A DNA stretch of 64,000 bases from Auanema rhodensis. Lineage: Eukaryota > Nematoda > Chromadorea > Rhabditida > Rhabditidae. The DNA lies in NCBI GenBank assembly GCA_964057225.1, contig OZ059894.1, forward strand, positions 9,930,131 to 9,994,130. Reading direction: 5' to 3'. A program made the position numbers and the translations under genes. How positions within the stretch are numbered: position 1 is the stretch's first letter; each line of letters opens with the position of its first letter. This document shows positions 35,936 through 50,000 of this stretch, piece after piece. The notes under the pieces are model-generated. The model was not told the origin of the DNA, made no database searches, and worked only from the letters and a program-made list of their open reading frames with translations.

Positions 35936-37825
35936 GATATGTGTCAGGGAGCATGAAACCAGCATCAAATGATTTCATGAAATTACAAGAATGCAACATC
36001 TTTCCGAGTAGGATTTTCTGAGGAAAAAATCTTAGAGATTAAGATTAGAAGATGTAAACTTCGATGATGTATCGTGATCCGTCCCTTCGCTGTTCACTCT
36101 CTCTCTCTCTATCTATCTATCATACTTCCCTCTCTCTCTCTCTCTCTCATCCCATCTCATTCCCTTCTAACTCCCACATTTCCTTTTTTGAGGACTATTC
36201 CATTGAAAACGAATAGTATCAGGACTATCCATAACATATTCGTAACTGAAATTAATGTTTTTTTGACGGATTAGCTTTCAAAATCGTACGAATTGTGAAA
36301 AAAAAACGAAATAGAAAATCGGATGTTTACAAAGAACTTTAGTAGAGCATGTACACAGAGATACACAGAACCCAGGCACACAATAAATGATTTTTGTATT
36401 AAAAATTGGCTTAAAATCTCATTGTATGTGTTGAAATTAAGAAAGAAAAAGCATATAAATTCATAATATATTCGCATACAAAGAGAGAGAAAGAGAGAGA
36501 GAGGGGGGGGGGAGAGGGAGAGAGAGAGAAAGACAGTCCCAAAACTCATAAACAATTTTTCATATAAAAAGGTATTAAACATCACAAATTAGTAATTGTT
36601 TTTTTCAAAAAAACTATATAAATATATATATTTATAGCTAACAAACATAACTATATTCAGAATTTTCTAGCTGCTTAATGGTATCAAAGTTTTCTGCACG
36701 AGAGAGAGAGAGCGAGAGCGAAAGAGAGAAAAAGAGAGAAAGAGAGAACTCTTATAGGACGAAGAAGAAGAAGTAGAAGAGGAATGATGACGATCATCAT
36801 GATGATGAGGAAAAATGTTCAAAGGAAGTTTTTAAAAATTGTTTTAGTACATTCGAAAAGCGGAACTAGTTTGAGAGAATGAGTATAAATGATTATTCAT
36901 ACATTCTATTAAATACAAATATAAATAATTAATATGAATAAAAATAAATAAATAGGTATATTGACATATTGAAAAGAATTCATTGAAACTTTTAAATTTC
37001 ATTAAAAGTTAAAAGTTATATGAAAATGTCTATATCAAGTTAGATAGAAGCTAGATGTCATAGATGTCATAGATTGATTTTTCTATTTATATACATATAG
37101 TTAGTAAATTAGTTAGATATACAAACATATAATGAATAAGAAGTGATGTCAAGAAAAAATGATAATGATGATGATGATGATGATGATGATGTGAGAATAT
37201 AGGAGGAGGTTGAACGATGTAAAACCTGGCTGAACAGAGTTAGAAGCTTGAACGTCAACATCATCATCATCATCTTCATCATCATCGTCGTCATAATCAT
37301 CATGATACTAAAGACTTTAAGAGATCTAGCAACACACTCTTCTCTCTCTCTCTATCTCTCTATCTCTCTACCTCTCTACCTCTCTCTCTATTTCTCTTTC
37401 TATTCATTTACAAGAGATAAAGGTAACGATAATCTTCAATAACATAAATGTTTCAGTACAAGTACTTTCTAAGATAGATTGAGATAAGAAGCAGAGGAAA
37501 TAAAATCAGAAATTTGAAAAAGAATTTCCGAACATTACGTGATCAACGAAATCTATAAAGTTGTTTCTTTGATCTTAGCATGTGATGTGATCATTACATT
37601 GCTTACTGTTCATCATGCTATTCAAGTTTATGCTGTATGCTCAAGTTGATACTAATGCTGCTTTAAAGAAAACTTGAATAAAGAATGAATATTTCAAAGA
37701 TTCGTATGATTCATAATTTTCACGATTAAATGATCTAATAAACTTAATGAGCGTAAAAAGACAATACAATGATGACGAAGGTATTGTTGACTTGGCTTAT
37801 ACATGTTAAGATCAAATGAGCTTTC

Positions 37826-37856
<31 letters not shown>

Positions 37857-38834
37857 CTTGGTTCCTCATGAAATACGGGGAAAAATGTAATTTTCTTAGA
37901 ATATTTCCTCGAAAAACAGATAGATACTATAACTATTTTGTAAAACAATGAATGATCAATGGTTAATGTGGAAAAGAAAACGAATCTGTAAGATGATTCA
38001 TGATGTTTTTACTGCTTTTAGGCTGAGCAGGGTATGAGGATTTGTACAATGTGCTTGAGCAGCTTAAAGTTCTTGTGTCTTCCACGTGAAAGCAATAATT
38101 ACATGTTTTGACATAAAATATGAGGAGCTTAATTGACAAAAACTTGAATAGTTGAAATATTTGAAATGTAGATTTTTAAAGAAATAAAAAAAATATTTAA
38201 TTATATTATTATAAATATATAAATATAATTTAATATATTTATATATAAATACCTTTTTATATATAAAACTCATGCAAATGGCCATCAGAATGAATTGATG
38301 CAAAATTGAAGAAGAAAAACGGCGACAACGATGACGACGACAACGGCGAATATGACAAGATGGTCTGCTGGAAAATGGGCGAAAAGAATAAGGACGAAGA
38401 GGAAATTGAAGAAAATAGTCCAAAGATCCAGGAAATTCAAAAAAATGCTCATTTGAAGCTGATGAAACATGGTACGTACAGCTATTCATCTATACTATAC
38501 TAGTATTATATTTAGCCATCTGTATACTTCGTGAGAAAAGAGATTTGAAATCAAAAAATATGAATATTGCTTTAGGTCATTGGAGACATACTGTCATGTA
38601 GGCGTTCAATCAAACATACTTCCGGAGGAGCTATAGAATATGTGACCAAATGAAACAAGTTGTTGCAAAGTTTGAAATAGAAGAAACTTGGATAATGCTG
38701 TTGAAAAAGGCTGTTGCTGTTGCACATACATGTGCCATATCCTTGATATTGTATATCTATAAAGAAAAATGTCTAGTATATTATAAGATAATAGATATAT
38801 AAATATATTATTTTAATAACGAAGACGACAATGA

Positions 38835-38839
<5 letters not shown>

Positions 38840-38925
<86 letters not shown>

Positions 38926-38926
38926 T
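38840..38926 (+). repeat. (GA)n microsatellite, about 85 bases
   Basis: Almost pure AG/GA, purine strand on plus. Confidence 0.97.
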
Positions 38927-39350
38927 AGTGGGCAAGTAGTATTTGATGATGTGAAATGATGCATGAAAAGGTTATTCTGAAATCAAACTAGTCAAGTAAA
39001 ATAATATGAGAAGGCTTTCAACATCTTTATACACCAACTCCTTCTTCTCAATTTTTCCCTCAAATTTCACTCTCTAGTTCTTTTAATATTCACATTGTGT
39101 TCCCATTATATCTTAAATAGTATAGAAAACTTAAAATTGTTGGTCATAATACTGAGATGAGAAAAAGGAGAAAGGAAATGCTTATAGAACATTGATGTTC
39201 GAGCTCATATACACATGTAGTATATGCTGCTTAACTGACCAATCAAACACGAGGAACAAGTAATTTAGGAAAACTTTTTGTTATAAATAGATTCAGAAGA
39301 AAGTTTGAGAGTTGTGAAGAGTTAAGAGCAGCAGTACAAGAAGATGAATA

Positions 39351-39484
<134 letters not shown>

Positions 39485-39913
39485 AGTCTTAGAAGCAGTT
39501 CTACGGAACAGTGCCTAACCAATTGACTTATTCATGATGATACGTAAAGCATTCAAAATGTTTTGTTGAAAAAAGCGGATTGAAGATGATGAGGCGACAA
39601 CGAAAAGGAGTAGCTTCAAAATGCAGTAAGAGAAACAGAATAAGGCTCAAAGGCTGCAGCAAAAAGAGAGAGAGAGAGAGAGAGAGAGAAATATGACAAA
39701 CATGTGTTAAGAATGGAGTCGGATGTGTCGGATAAGGATTTGTTCTGAAGAAAAATGACTGAATTAGCCAAGGAAATGAATGTATGTTTGGTTGTAATAT
39801 AAGAATATGAAATCTACTTCCGTTCAATAACTTTACTTCAGCCGGTAGCATGTAAGTCTGAGATTTTTTTCAAATCATATGTATGTTTCAACTTCCTTAT
39901 ATGCATGTATATC

Positions 39914-39945
39914 CTTCCGTCCGTCCGTCCGTCCGTCCATCCTTC
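39914..39945 (+). repeat. (TCCG)n tetranucleotide repeat
   Basis: Five consecutive CCGT/TCCG units flanked by TCCT and TCCA variants. It is notable for being CpG-rich in an AT-rich setting. Confidence 0.92.
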
Positions 39946-41422
39946 CGACAGCAACAACGACGACAACGATGATCCATTCTATTCAGTTTCTTCAGAAAAA
40001 ATTTTCTTTTTTTTTCAAACAAATACATTACAATCAAGAAATATCTTAGTCGATAACACACAACCACACACAGAGAGACATCTCTAGATACATGGCTATA
40101 GATACACAAAATTCTAAAATATGTTTTGTGTTCAAAAGAATTTTTGAATAGAATAGAAATAGATAGACGCAGAAGGGTCCACCGAGGATGATTAGATTGG
40201 CACAAAGCCTCGACTGGACTTGGACCAAGCCATGTCATAACCAGATTTATCAGTTTCATTCGTTCAATGAAAACGAGGAAGAACAGAACAAAAACTACAG
40301 GCTGGATAGAAGGAGAAGAAGAAGAAGAAGAAGAAGGCTGCTGCATGACGATGAAGCAGAAGCAGAAAGTAGTTGGTTTGCTGCAACTTTTGCAACTTTG
40401 AACTAACTTTAACTAACAGTATAGATAGATACACATAATTCATAAAGTATAAGTATAGGACTTCAACAAGATTATCAATGTTGTTTTGTCTGTTTTCTTA
40501 TGTTTTGATTAGATTTCTCAAGAAAAACATATGTTTGATCTCTCTTATCTCTACAACTTTAAGCTTAAAATAGCATTATTTCTATAATTCTTAAAAAGTT
40601 TTCAGATTATGGCTTGATGGTCTATTCATTTATCTTTAATACAATTTTTGTTATCTTCTACAAATGTCTGTTTTATTGAAAAATATTGATTTTAGATCGA
40701 AATTTTAAGCTTTAATCTCATAAATGCTTAATTTCGATAATATGTTATAGCAGAAGGAGAAAAAAAAAGGAAATTAAGGGCTGATAACAGCATGTTTATG
40801 AGCATAACTATAAGCATAGAGAAGGAGGAATAACAGAAGACGAAGCGAGTCACGAGAAACAGAAGTGAAGGATATCAAGTAGGCGCGACCTATAACTTCG
40901 GAGAAGAAACTTGAAATATCCTCCCTAAGGACATGTACATGGGAAGAAAGTAACAACTCTATTGTGGGTCAAAGGATAACACTAGTTGTGACAAGTATTT
41001 TTCCATATTAATTCATTCAAGTTGTTTCACATAAAAGAGCAAAAAGGAGAAGATGAAGACGTAAAAACAAGAAATTGAAGAAGATGAAGTAGAAGCCAAT
41101 GAAGACCGCAAATGGAGAGAGTACAACAACAACTAGCGCAAAGCTTAGGTGATTTCGACTATTTAATTATGTAATCAGGCTTATTCACTCAATTTTGGAT
41201 TCTTCTCTCCAAATCCTATCAGATTACGAAAAGCTTTTAGCATTCTCAAAGTTCTTAACATCAGGCTGAGTGGGATAACAAGCACAAGACAGGGTCAATT
41301 AAAACAAAAAATTGCAAGAAAGTTAGGATTATAAAGAGAAACAAGAAGAAAGAGAGGTAGGAGAAGGAGATATAATTGCGACATTGAGGTAAAACGATGA
41401 TGATGACGACGACGACATGGAG

Positions 41423-41452
41423 TAGGAGGAGGAGGAGGAGGAAGAGGAGGAG
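41423..41452 (+). repeat. (GGA)n repeat
   Basis: About eight GGA units with one GAA variant, next to a (GAC)n run at 41,404-41,416; the minus strand reads as a proline/threonine run. Confidence 0.9.
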
Positions 41453-41470
41453 CGCTGATGTTGACATCGT

Positions 41471-41660
41471 CATTTACCTGAATGTTGTTGAGTATTGTGA
41501 TAGGTGAAAAAGCAGAAAGGTGTTTCTGGAATGGTATTGTCATCACAACATCGATGCTTTCCTCTTTTTCTCCTGTTGCTACTAGTGGTGCTAGATGGAA
41601 TTGTCCCTCTGTTTCTACTCTCATCACCCCATGCTTGCTATGTCCTGATACTTCTCAATT
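41471..41660. other. Open, non-repetitive island of uncertain coding status
   Basis: Several frames on both strands are open here. The minus strand gives MRVETEGQFHLAPLVATGEK... and ends at a consensus donor (CATTCAG|GTAAAT, exon end about 41,477). One plus frame gives a hydrophobic leader-like stretch, CFPLFLLLLLVVLDGIVPLF. I recognise none of the peptides. The donor makes a minus-strand exon of the GPCR gene or of an unknown gene slightly more likely. Confidence 0.25.
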
Positions 41661-42095
41661 AGAACCGGAATATATTGGTGAATGCAACAACCTTCTTTGG
41701 ACATTTTTGTGATAAATTAAGTTCGAATAGAACAATCATGTTAGAAATTTAGATTTAGAGGGTTCATCATCTTAAAGATCAAAAAACTCCTTTTTTTTCA
41801 GATGAATGTAGACGATGGGAAGAGGAATTAAGCACCTGAAGATGAGAGATGAGGTAAACGAGATGAGCACACAAGCCAGCAGGATTAGCAGTCCTGATTG
41901 AAATAGGAGGCGGCAGACGAATTTTTTTGGTGGTAAAACAAAAAATATAGAACATAGTAAAGAGAAAAGCACTTAATTAAAAACAAAGAGGATGAAGAGG
42001 TAGTCATGCACTTTTCAGGAGTGAAATTCCTTTGGGAAACAGTGTCGTCAAAGGATCGGGAGAAAAGAAGCAGACGTTGCAAAGGAAATTGGGAT

Positions 42096-42096
<1 letters not shown>

Positions 42097-42171
<75 letters not shown>
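42097..42171 (+). repeat. (GA)n microsatellite
   Basis: About 75 bases of GA with AAAG interruptions at both ends; purine strand on plus. Confidence 0.96.
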
Positions 42172-42365
42172 GTATGGAAAACTGAAAGATATGAAAAGAA
42201 GAGTATTTAAAAAGAAAATGAAATGTGAGACGAAATACATGACAAATTATTATCACATGAGATGTTGGGGTGTGAGACGAGCTTCTCTCCACTACTGGGA
42301 TTGAGGACAATGCTTCAGATGCCATTAAACGGACAAGACAACTAATCTTCAATTATAGTAAAATG

Positions 42366-42640
42366 TTAATATGATTTGATGCAGCGTGGATGGAACAGAT
42401 AACGATTGAAGCATTCACAACAGCCTAGACGACGGCGACGATATACGGATACGATGTCAGATTCGTTGGTGGTGGGAAGATTCAACCAATAGCACATACG
42501 ATGAAATGAGGTAATTTGTCGTCTGAATGACAATGCCAAAGCATTCAAAAAAATGTCGTAGTAGCTGTTTAACGACGATCTCGCCTGCCCTTTGTTTCTA
42601 ACTGACGACCAACTAAGCACTCTTTTCGGGTATTTGCCAA
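42366..42640 (-). other. Open minus-strand island (84 residues), uncertain
   Basis: The minus strand is open for 84 residues with mixed composition; its C-terminal part is unusually cysteine- and arginine-rich (YRRRRLGCCECFNRYLFHPR, then CIKSY and a stop near 42,366). The base composition is less AT-biased than its surroundings. No acceptor with a good pyrimidine tract is obvious and no family is recognised. Confidence 0.22.
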
Positions 42641-42698
42641 TATATGCTGAAGCTAGAACTTCCAGAAAATGTGGAAGAATAAAGGCAATTCAAAAAGG

Positions 42699-42730
<32 letters not shown>

Positions 42731-43297
42731 AAGAGAGAGAGTAGAGTCACCAATATTTTCAGGGAAAAGGCAAGCTATCGGATGACGGTGAGATGTAGAC
42801 GTTGTTGGTAAGTTTGCGAGGAAAACCCTCCTAGACAAATGGATAAACAATGGATTCAGTTGACAGATTTTCTAAAGACTTTTAGCTGAATGACGTAAAC
42901 AGACTTGACCATCAGTACACGATTAAAATAAAAGAAAATAGCTTGTGTGAAATGAAGGAAAAAGGTTCAATTCGTAAGCAAACTCCTGGATGACAAGACG
43001 GATCAAGCAAGATTGGCAATGTGATTGAAATTTCAGTAAAGAAAATCTTTTTATCTTCGAAAAAAAGAAGGAAAATCTTCATTATTTCATGAATGTCGAT
43101 GGAATAGTTGATATGAAAAGGAAAAATAAAACGATGAAAGCAGGCAAAAAAAGAGAAATAAACAGCTAAATGTGAATATAGTGTTATGTGTAGTTCATTA
43201 TTCAAAAATTGAAAAATTGCTATTTTTTTCTGAAAAAAAGAAGAAATTAAAGACAAATGATACTATTCTAGTGAAAGGGAGATGAAGCAAGAGAAAG

Positions 43298-43301
<4 letters not shown>

Positions 43302-43346
<45 letters not shown>
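43302..43346 (+). repeat. (GA)n microsatellite
   Basis: About 45 bases, purine strand on plus. Confidence 0.95.
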
Positions 43347-43348
<2 letters not shown>

Positions 43349-43854
43349 TTAAAGAAAACTGAGTTCAAGTAAAGCATATTAATATGTAAGATATGGATAG
43401 TAGATAACAAAAAGGGTGAAAAGTTTGACAGCAAAATGAGCGAAGTTTTAGATCTAGTATGTCAGCTATCAAATACCACATTCTAAGCAACATGTGCATG
43501 AATTAATAAGAAGAAAAGTCATTGATGAATATGGTTATTGAGCTGAAAATTGGGTTTTCAAATGATTGGACTTCATTTTTAGAAGAAAATGGCAAAGAGA
43601 AAGAGAGAGAGAAAGAGAGAAGAGTACGGGTGGGATGAGTGAAAGTGATAGTGAGAACAAGACAATTGGAGAAACAACTCTTTTGGCTCTTTATTAGTTA
43701 GTAGTAGCCACGTAGTAGCTAGGCAGCTGATGTGCAAAAACAGAAAGTAGCACTAATGCGATGAAGAAGAATGGACATGCGCAAGATAGATGGAGAACAT
43801 AGGAATGATAGATATGTATCTAGAAAGTAGAAGAAGATATAGTTTGAATGTAAA

Positions 43855-43869
43855 GAGAGAGAGAGAGCG

Positions 43870-43916
<47 letters not shown>

Positions 43917-43918
43917 AA
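43855..43918 (+). repeat. (GA)n microsatellite ending in a G run
   Basis: GA units with a GATA break, ending in about ten consecutive G bases. Confidence 0.95.
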
Positions 43919-44626
43919 GGATATCATCCAAAAAGAAGAATATATAAGTATAAAGAGATTTGAAAGCTTCATTTTGAGAAGAAAAAACAAATTCAATATG
44001 ATGAAGATAGTATTGGTGAGATTTGCGTAGTCATGTGAATGGACAAGCAGAGTCTTTAAAGTTGCAAAACTAAAGTTTATTGAAGTTGTAATTAGAAAGT
44101 AAGTTGAAATTGAGAAAACAAAAGTACCAAACGTATTCTTTATATCTGAGATTGTGTACTATACTATATGATATATAGGATACAATCGAAATCTTTCTGG
44201 AAATACACAGATACATGACGAACACAGCAACTACCTATTGTAAAATTTGGATAATTAATGTACTAATTAAAATGAAAAATTTGTATTTCATTAAAGAAAA
44301 TTATTTTGATAAATAACTTGTTGGAAACGATATATCCGTCTAACCTATCACCCACATTAGAAGAGAGAGAGAGAGAGAGAGACAGAGACAGAGAGAGAGA
44401 AGATGTGAGAATGTTATAGTTTCGAGAAGATGAGATTGTTGAGATTTGACAAACCTATTGTAATCAAATGGTAAATGTAGTAATAAGCTGAAGTTTATCT
44501 CATATTTTCATAAAAAAAAAGAAAATTATCTTTCACATACACACACACGCATACACATACACACACACAATATTGTAATCCTAAACTTCAGGTAAATGGT
44601 TGGAAGAATGTGAAGAGAAAGCAAGA

Positions 44627-44650
44627 TTGAGAGAGAGAGAGAGAGAGAGA

Positions 44651-44695
<45 letters not shown>

Positions 44696-44715
44696 AAGAG
44701 GGGAATAAAGAGAGA
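44627..44715 (+). repeat. (GA)n microsatellite
   Basis: GA units with an AATA break at about 44,651, passing into GGGA-rich sequence. Confidence 0.95.
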
Positions 44716-46707
44716 GGGAGGGAGACGTGTTACATGAGTTACGTCAATCCAACAACTACATAAACACATGGAACTATATGAATTTATACATGAATTATAT
44801 CAAAAATAACATATTTATATATAAATATGTTATACTATACTATAGTATATAGTAGAATATACTATATAAACTATAAATAAAGTTTTTATTATCATTCAAC
44901 ACCATATTTCATACAAATTTCTAAAAGTTACAAAAGTAGAAAAAACTTGCTGACGTAATAGTAAACCTTGCCAAATTGCTGTTAATGATTTTGAATGAAA
45001 TTTGATAAGATTCAAGAGAAAAAGTTTGGGAGAAGCTTGAAAGCCTCATTATGGAAATATCTAACCCTGGCATACATACCCATGTCAGGTAATACATGAC
45101 ACATTGAAGTTGCAAGCAAACATGCCAAATGCAACAGTAATGGGGCTAAGTAGGCGTACCTTGCATCTCTTCCCCCCTATCTCTCTCTCTCTTCCCACTT
45201 AAGAATCAAAAGAAGATTCAGAAGGAGAAGATAGTTGGATACATAGAAGAGAAGATGTACAGATGTATCAATCTGTCTGGTTGTCTGTCCCGGAAGTAAG
45301 TTAAGAAGAAGAAAAAGTAGAGAAAGTTGGATTGTAATTGGATCAAAATCAGATTATTCTGACACAAAATATGCTGAAATATGATAAATTTCTATATTAT
45401 ATCACATAATTAAGAAGAAAAAAAAAGAAAAAATCACAAAATATGTGTTCATAACATAGAAATCTTTTAAAATTATATATTAGAAAGAAAAGAAAATATT
45501 ATGAATATTATGAATTTTAAACTTTCTTGCAAAGATGTGCACTGTCGATAGCGATCATGCTTGCTCATCATCATCATCATCATCATCATCACATTGAGCT
45601 TCCATGATGTTCAGCAAGAAGAAGACACACAGCTGTGTCCTCCTCCTCTCATCTTTCTCTATTTTGCACTATTGTTTGTTATTTATTTGAATAAAAATTT
45701 GAAATAAAGAAAAAAAAGAAAACTAATGGATGAATTTTCGTGGAAAAATCTATTTGGTACTATCCATCTATCCAGACTATATCATCGACTTTTGGACAAA
45801 GAAGAAGAAGAAGAAGAAGAAGCCTAAGTTGATGAGTAATGAAAGTATTTCTCTTTACGAATAAATAAGTTTGAAAGATGCTGTGAGACAGCAGCATTAG
45901 AATTTTCATGATCTTGAACTTTCCGTATTGTTCTATGAAACTTTCTCCAAATTATTCTTCCAAAATTTGGAAATATTTGGAAATTTTGATATGTTATTAC
46001 TGCATTACTTTTGAAAAGATCTCATGCTTGAACTGCTTGATCACTCAAACTCATTGTTTTTCATCTCTTTTTTTTTCTTTTTCAGTTTGATCAAAATACA
46101 AATTCGGATGATTATATGAATTTTAAAAATAAAAATAATAATAGTTAAAAAGAAGGATGAGGAAGAAAAATTATAATAAATGAGGAAGTAAATACTGGAT
46201 AAGGAAAAAATGAAGAAAACGATGTAAAATATAGAAAAAAGTTGTATAAAATCAGTTTATAGAATATAATATATAATATATAAATTGTATATGTTAATAA
46301 TTAGACTATTGATCAAGTTTTAATGGATGATATTCAACTCTAAGCTGCATAATTATCATCAAATGTGATCTATGAAAGAAAAAGCTGCCCGATAATCTGA
46401 GTTATGTAAAAAAATGAAAAATTACTGAGTCAATCAACTAAAATAAGAGAGTTTATTTCAAAATATATTAACTATACTAGTTATAACATGAACATATTCT
46501 GTATGTTTTATGTATAGTTAATGCTTTACAAATGGTTTTTATTTCTGTGGATGAAGCAAAATATAATGTATTGTATTGATGTCAACAAGAAAAATAAGAT
46601 GAAGAGGAAGAAATACAAATTTTGAATTAGATTTCATTTCATATAATGAAAATATTGTAGGCCATAATACTAAGAAACTATCAGAAGTTAGAGATAGCAC
46701 ATCGAAA

Positions 46708-46710
46708 AAC

Positions 46711-46756
<46 letters not shown>
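46708..46756 (+). repeat. (GA)n microsatellite
   Basis: About 49 bases, purine strand on plus. Confidence 0.95.
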
Positions 46757-46758
<2 letters not shown>

Positions 46759-47391
46759 AAGCAAATGAACTGTAGCATCCATCACATACAATACTACTAA
46801 AGCTTTAAGTAGCTAAAACTTTTCTTAAAATTCCATTATCTTTTGACTATATGACGAAAGACTACTAAATAAGAATTAAAACCCCTTCTCACGATATAAC
46901 ATAATAGAATAAATTAAAGTTCATAAGTTGAAGAGGTCACAAATGAAAATGATGTAACATTGTTCTATGTTCAATGTCTTTAATGATCAAACATTAGGTT
47001 TCAACTTGAAATAATGTGGTTCAAATGGATAGCAGAGTAGTAAGAAGTCAAATTAATTCAAAACGAAACGATAATTAGCTAAGAGAATGAAATATTTCAA
47101 ATTCATATACTATATAGTATATCTTGTAGATGATAATATTAGATATTTCTTCTTCTTCTTCTCTCTCTCTCTCATACACACACACACACATCCATCTAAA
47201 TGAATAAAAGGTAATACTTTAACTATAACTAGTATATAGTTATAATAGTTAAAGAATATAGTATTCTTAACTTGAAAATAGAAGGAAAACTCAAAGAATT
47301 TCATGACTTCCACATGCAGTTTCCATATGCAGTTTCCATCAACAAAGATCATCATACTCAAAAATAAATGTAGTTTAATCAAATACAATAG

Positions 47392-47400
47392 GAGAGAGAT

Positions 47401-47477
<77 letters not shown>
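47392..47477 (+). repeat. (GA)n microsatellite, about 85 bases
   Basis: GA units with AAAG breaks near both ends; purine strand on plus. Confidence 0.97.
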
Positions 47478-48126
47478 TGGGAGGTATAATTAATATTCAT
47501 TTATTTTTAAAGCAAACAATAAACAAAAACAATATGTAGATGGAAAAGATCATGAGAAGCCTACCAATGTTATTTCTTTTTTAATTTTTCATGAAACTTA
47601 TGATGAAAAGAAAAATAAAATAGTTTATGTCATCATCATCATCATCATCATCATAGGTATATTTCAAATAATTAAGAGAAAAAAAAGAAATATCTATGAA
47701 TGAATGACTGCATTTGCGTGAGAATTAACTAAAATTGTTCCAAAAAAACAGAGAATAATGACAAGAAATGTTTGAAAAAAAAAACTGAAATGAGTCTTCA
47801 ACGTAGAAAACAGAATATGAGGGTCGAATTTGGGATGTGATGATGAACAGCATAATACCGATATCAATCGCTTCTACAATTGCTTGTGGCTTGGCTGTCA
47901 TTCTGCTAGGTTCTTCAGCTATTTTGTCTTTTTTTGCTCATTCAATTGTGCAAATAGAAACAAAAAGAAGCTTTCTTTAGGATATGAGCTTTTCAAATTA
48001 AATTAGTCAAATCTACCATTCCAAATTATTTTTTTGGACTTATTTTCTTCCTTCTTCGTCTTCATTTTTTTTATTATTTATCCAATATATATATGAAGAT
48101 GATGCTCTATTAAAAAAAATTAAAAA

Positions 48127-48127
<1 letters not shown>

Positions 48128-48172
<45 letters not shown>
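48128..48172 (+). repeat. (GA)n microsatellite leading into a purine minisatellite
   Basis: About 44 bases of AG, directly followed by the GGTATAAG minisatellite. Confidence 0.96.
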
Positions 48173-48173
<1 letters not shown>

Positions 48174-48194
48174 AAGGGAAAGAAGGAGAAAGAG

Positions 48195-48390
48195 AAGAGT
48201 ATAAGAGGGAAGGAGAGAAGGGTATAAGAGAGAGGGAGATAAGGATAAAAAGAAGAGTATAAGAGGGAGGGAAGGGTATAAGAGGGATTGAAAAAAAGGT
48301 ATAAGGGAGAGGGAGAAAAGGGTATAAGGGAGAGGGGGACAAGGGTATAAGAGGGAGGGAGAGAAGGAGAACGATAAGGATATAAGAAGG
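48195..48390 (+). repeat. Purine-rich minisatellite, unit about 22-23 bases with core GGTATAAGAGGGAGG
   Basis: Eight copies of a TATAAG core at about 48,200, 48,223, 48,258, 48,276, 48,299, 48,321, 48,344 and 48,380, usually preceded by GG and followed by a G/A-only stretch. Several neighbouring copies are 22-23 bases apart. The minus strand is open across it and reads as a leucine/proline/serine-rich peptide, an effect of the repeat. Confidence 0.85.
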
Positions 48391-49954
48391 AAATATAGAA
48401 CGAAACGGAGAAGGAATGAGAGAAAGAGAGTGAGAGGTGAATTGAATATTATTCAAAAAACAATAAAATTATTTTTTTTTCCAATTAATTAAAAGAAAAA
48501 AAAAGAAAAAGTATATTTACAACTAAATATCAAAAAATACATTCTTAAGGAACCTCCTGTTAAGCCTCATCCATTAATATTTTTGCTTAAAAAATAAATT
48601 TTTTTCCTAGAATAATTGAATTATGCAGTCTAAGAACATCAATCTTTTTTAAGGATAAGTAGAGAGAAAAAATTTTGAAAAAGCAAAAACACAGTTGAAA
48701 TCGAAATCGAAGATAAAACTTCAAGAATCATGCTACAAGTACTATTTACAACCTCTTAAGCGTTATGATACGAAAAATTGAAAAATAATAAGAAAATGAC
48801 CGAATATACTAAACTATATGCATATAGTTATCAGAAAAGAAGGAAGGAATTTCAAAAAAAGAAAAAGACTCTGTTCTTTGAGCAGTTGTCCGCTTAATGA
48901 TTTTGGTGTAACAAACTACAAATTTATTTGAATTTTCAGTAGTTATTCAATTAATATAATATATTCTATTTAACTATTACATATAGTTAACTGTATATTC
49001 TAATATTTTAAAGTATAATTTAACTTAAAAAAGGATTAAACATGAATTAAAAGTTCAAAAAGTTGATTTCAGTTACGTCACATACTGACAATCAACTCAT
49101 ATATCTTCTTTTCTGATCTTTATTAACAATAGAAGTAAAGCATTATTGACAATTTACTAGATTTAGAAAGATTAAAAAAGATTTGAAATCGTTGGATGTC
49201 AAAGAGAAATTAAACTATTTGGCCTTCTAAAAGATTGTCGGAAGTGAAGGAATGGTGATATTGGCAACAAAATGTCATCAAAACCATGCTGTAACTTAGT
49301 GAATGATTCAAGGCTTCATTTAAATATTTAATTTTACATATGAAATATTTTTAAAATTTGATCAAAAATTATATTTGCCCATTATATCTGATCGAATTAA
49401 AGAAAAATGAAATATCATATTCTATTGAAAGAAAAATGATTGCAGTGATTAAAAAAAAGAAAAAAACATAAGTTGGTGCCTACAACTCGTGTTGAAACTT
49501 GATGAGAATGTTGGATATGATGATAGAAGTAGGAGCTTTTCTTCTCTTCTAATATTCAGTTTCAAATCATGAAAATAGTTTTTTTGATGGAAGAAAATGC
49601 AAATTATAACAAATAGATAAGAGAAATCTTCTTTGAAAATGCTAGAGAGTATGATGAGTGTTTGGAAATATAATTTGGAATAACAATTCCAAGAAAATTG
49701 GAAAAAACATGCTTCTGAGTGCAATGTTGCTTGAATATTAAATTTGAACATATTATTAATCGGCAGCATATTTATAATGCTTGATATATTCAAATAGCCA
49801 AAACACTTATCAGAAATGTCATCAAAAAACAAAATTTTAATCTCAGACATGAATTCATGTATGTCAAAATTTCATGAAGAAAGTTGATACATCTTCTTGG
49901 CTTCACTCCAAGAGAATCATTTGAACAGAGGCTCAATGAGAGTGCTCATACCTA

Positions 49955-49957
<3 letters not shown>

Positions 49958-49998
<41 letters not shown>
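49958..49998 (+). repeat. (GA)n microsatellite
   Basis: About 40 bases; the last large GA array before the KANSL3-like gene. Confidence 0.96.
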
Positions 49999-50000
<2 letters not shown>

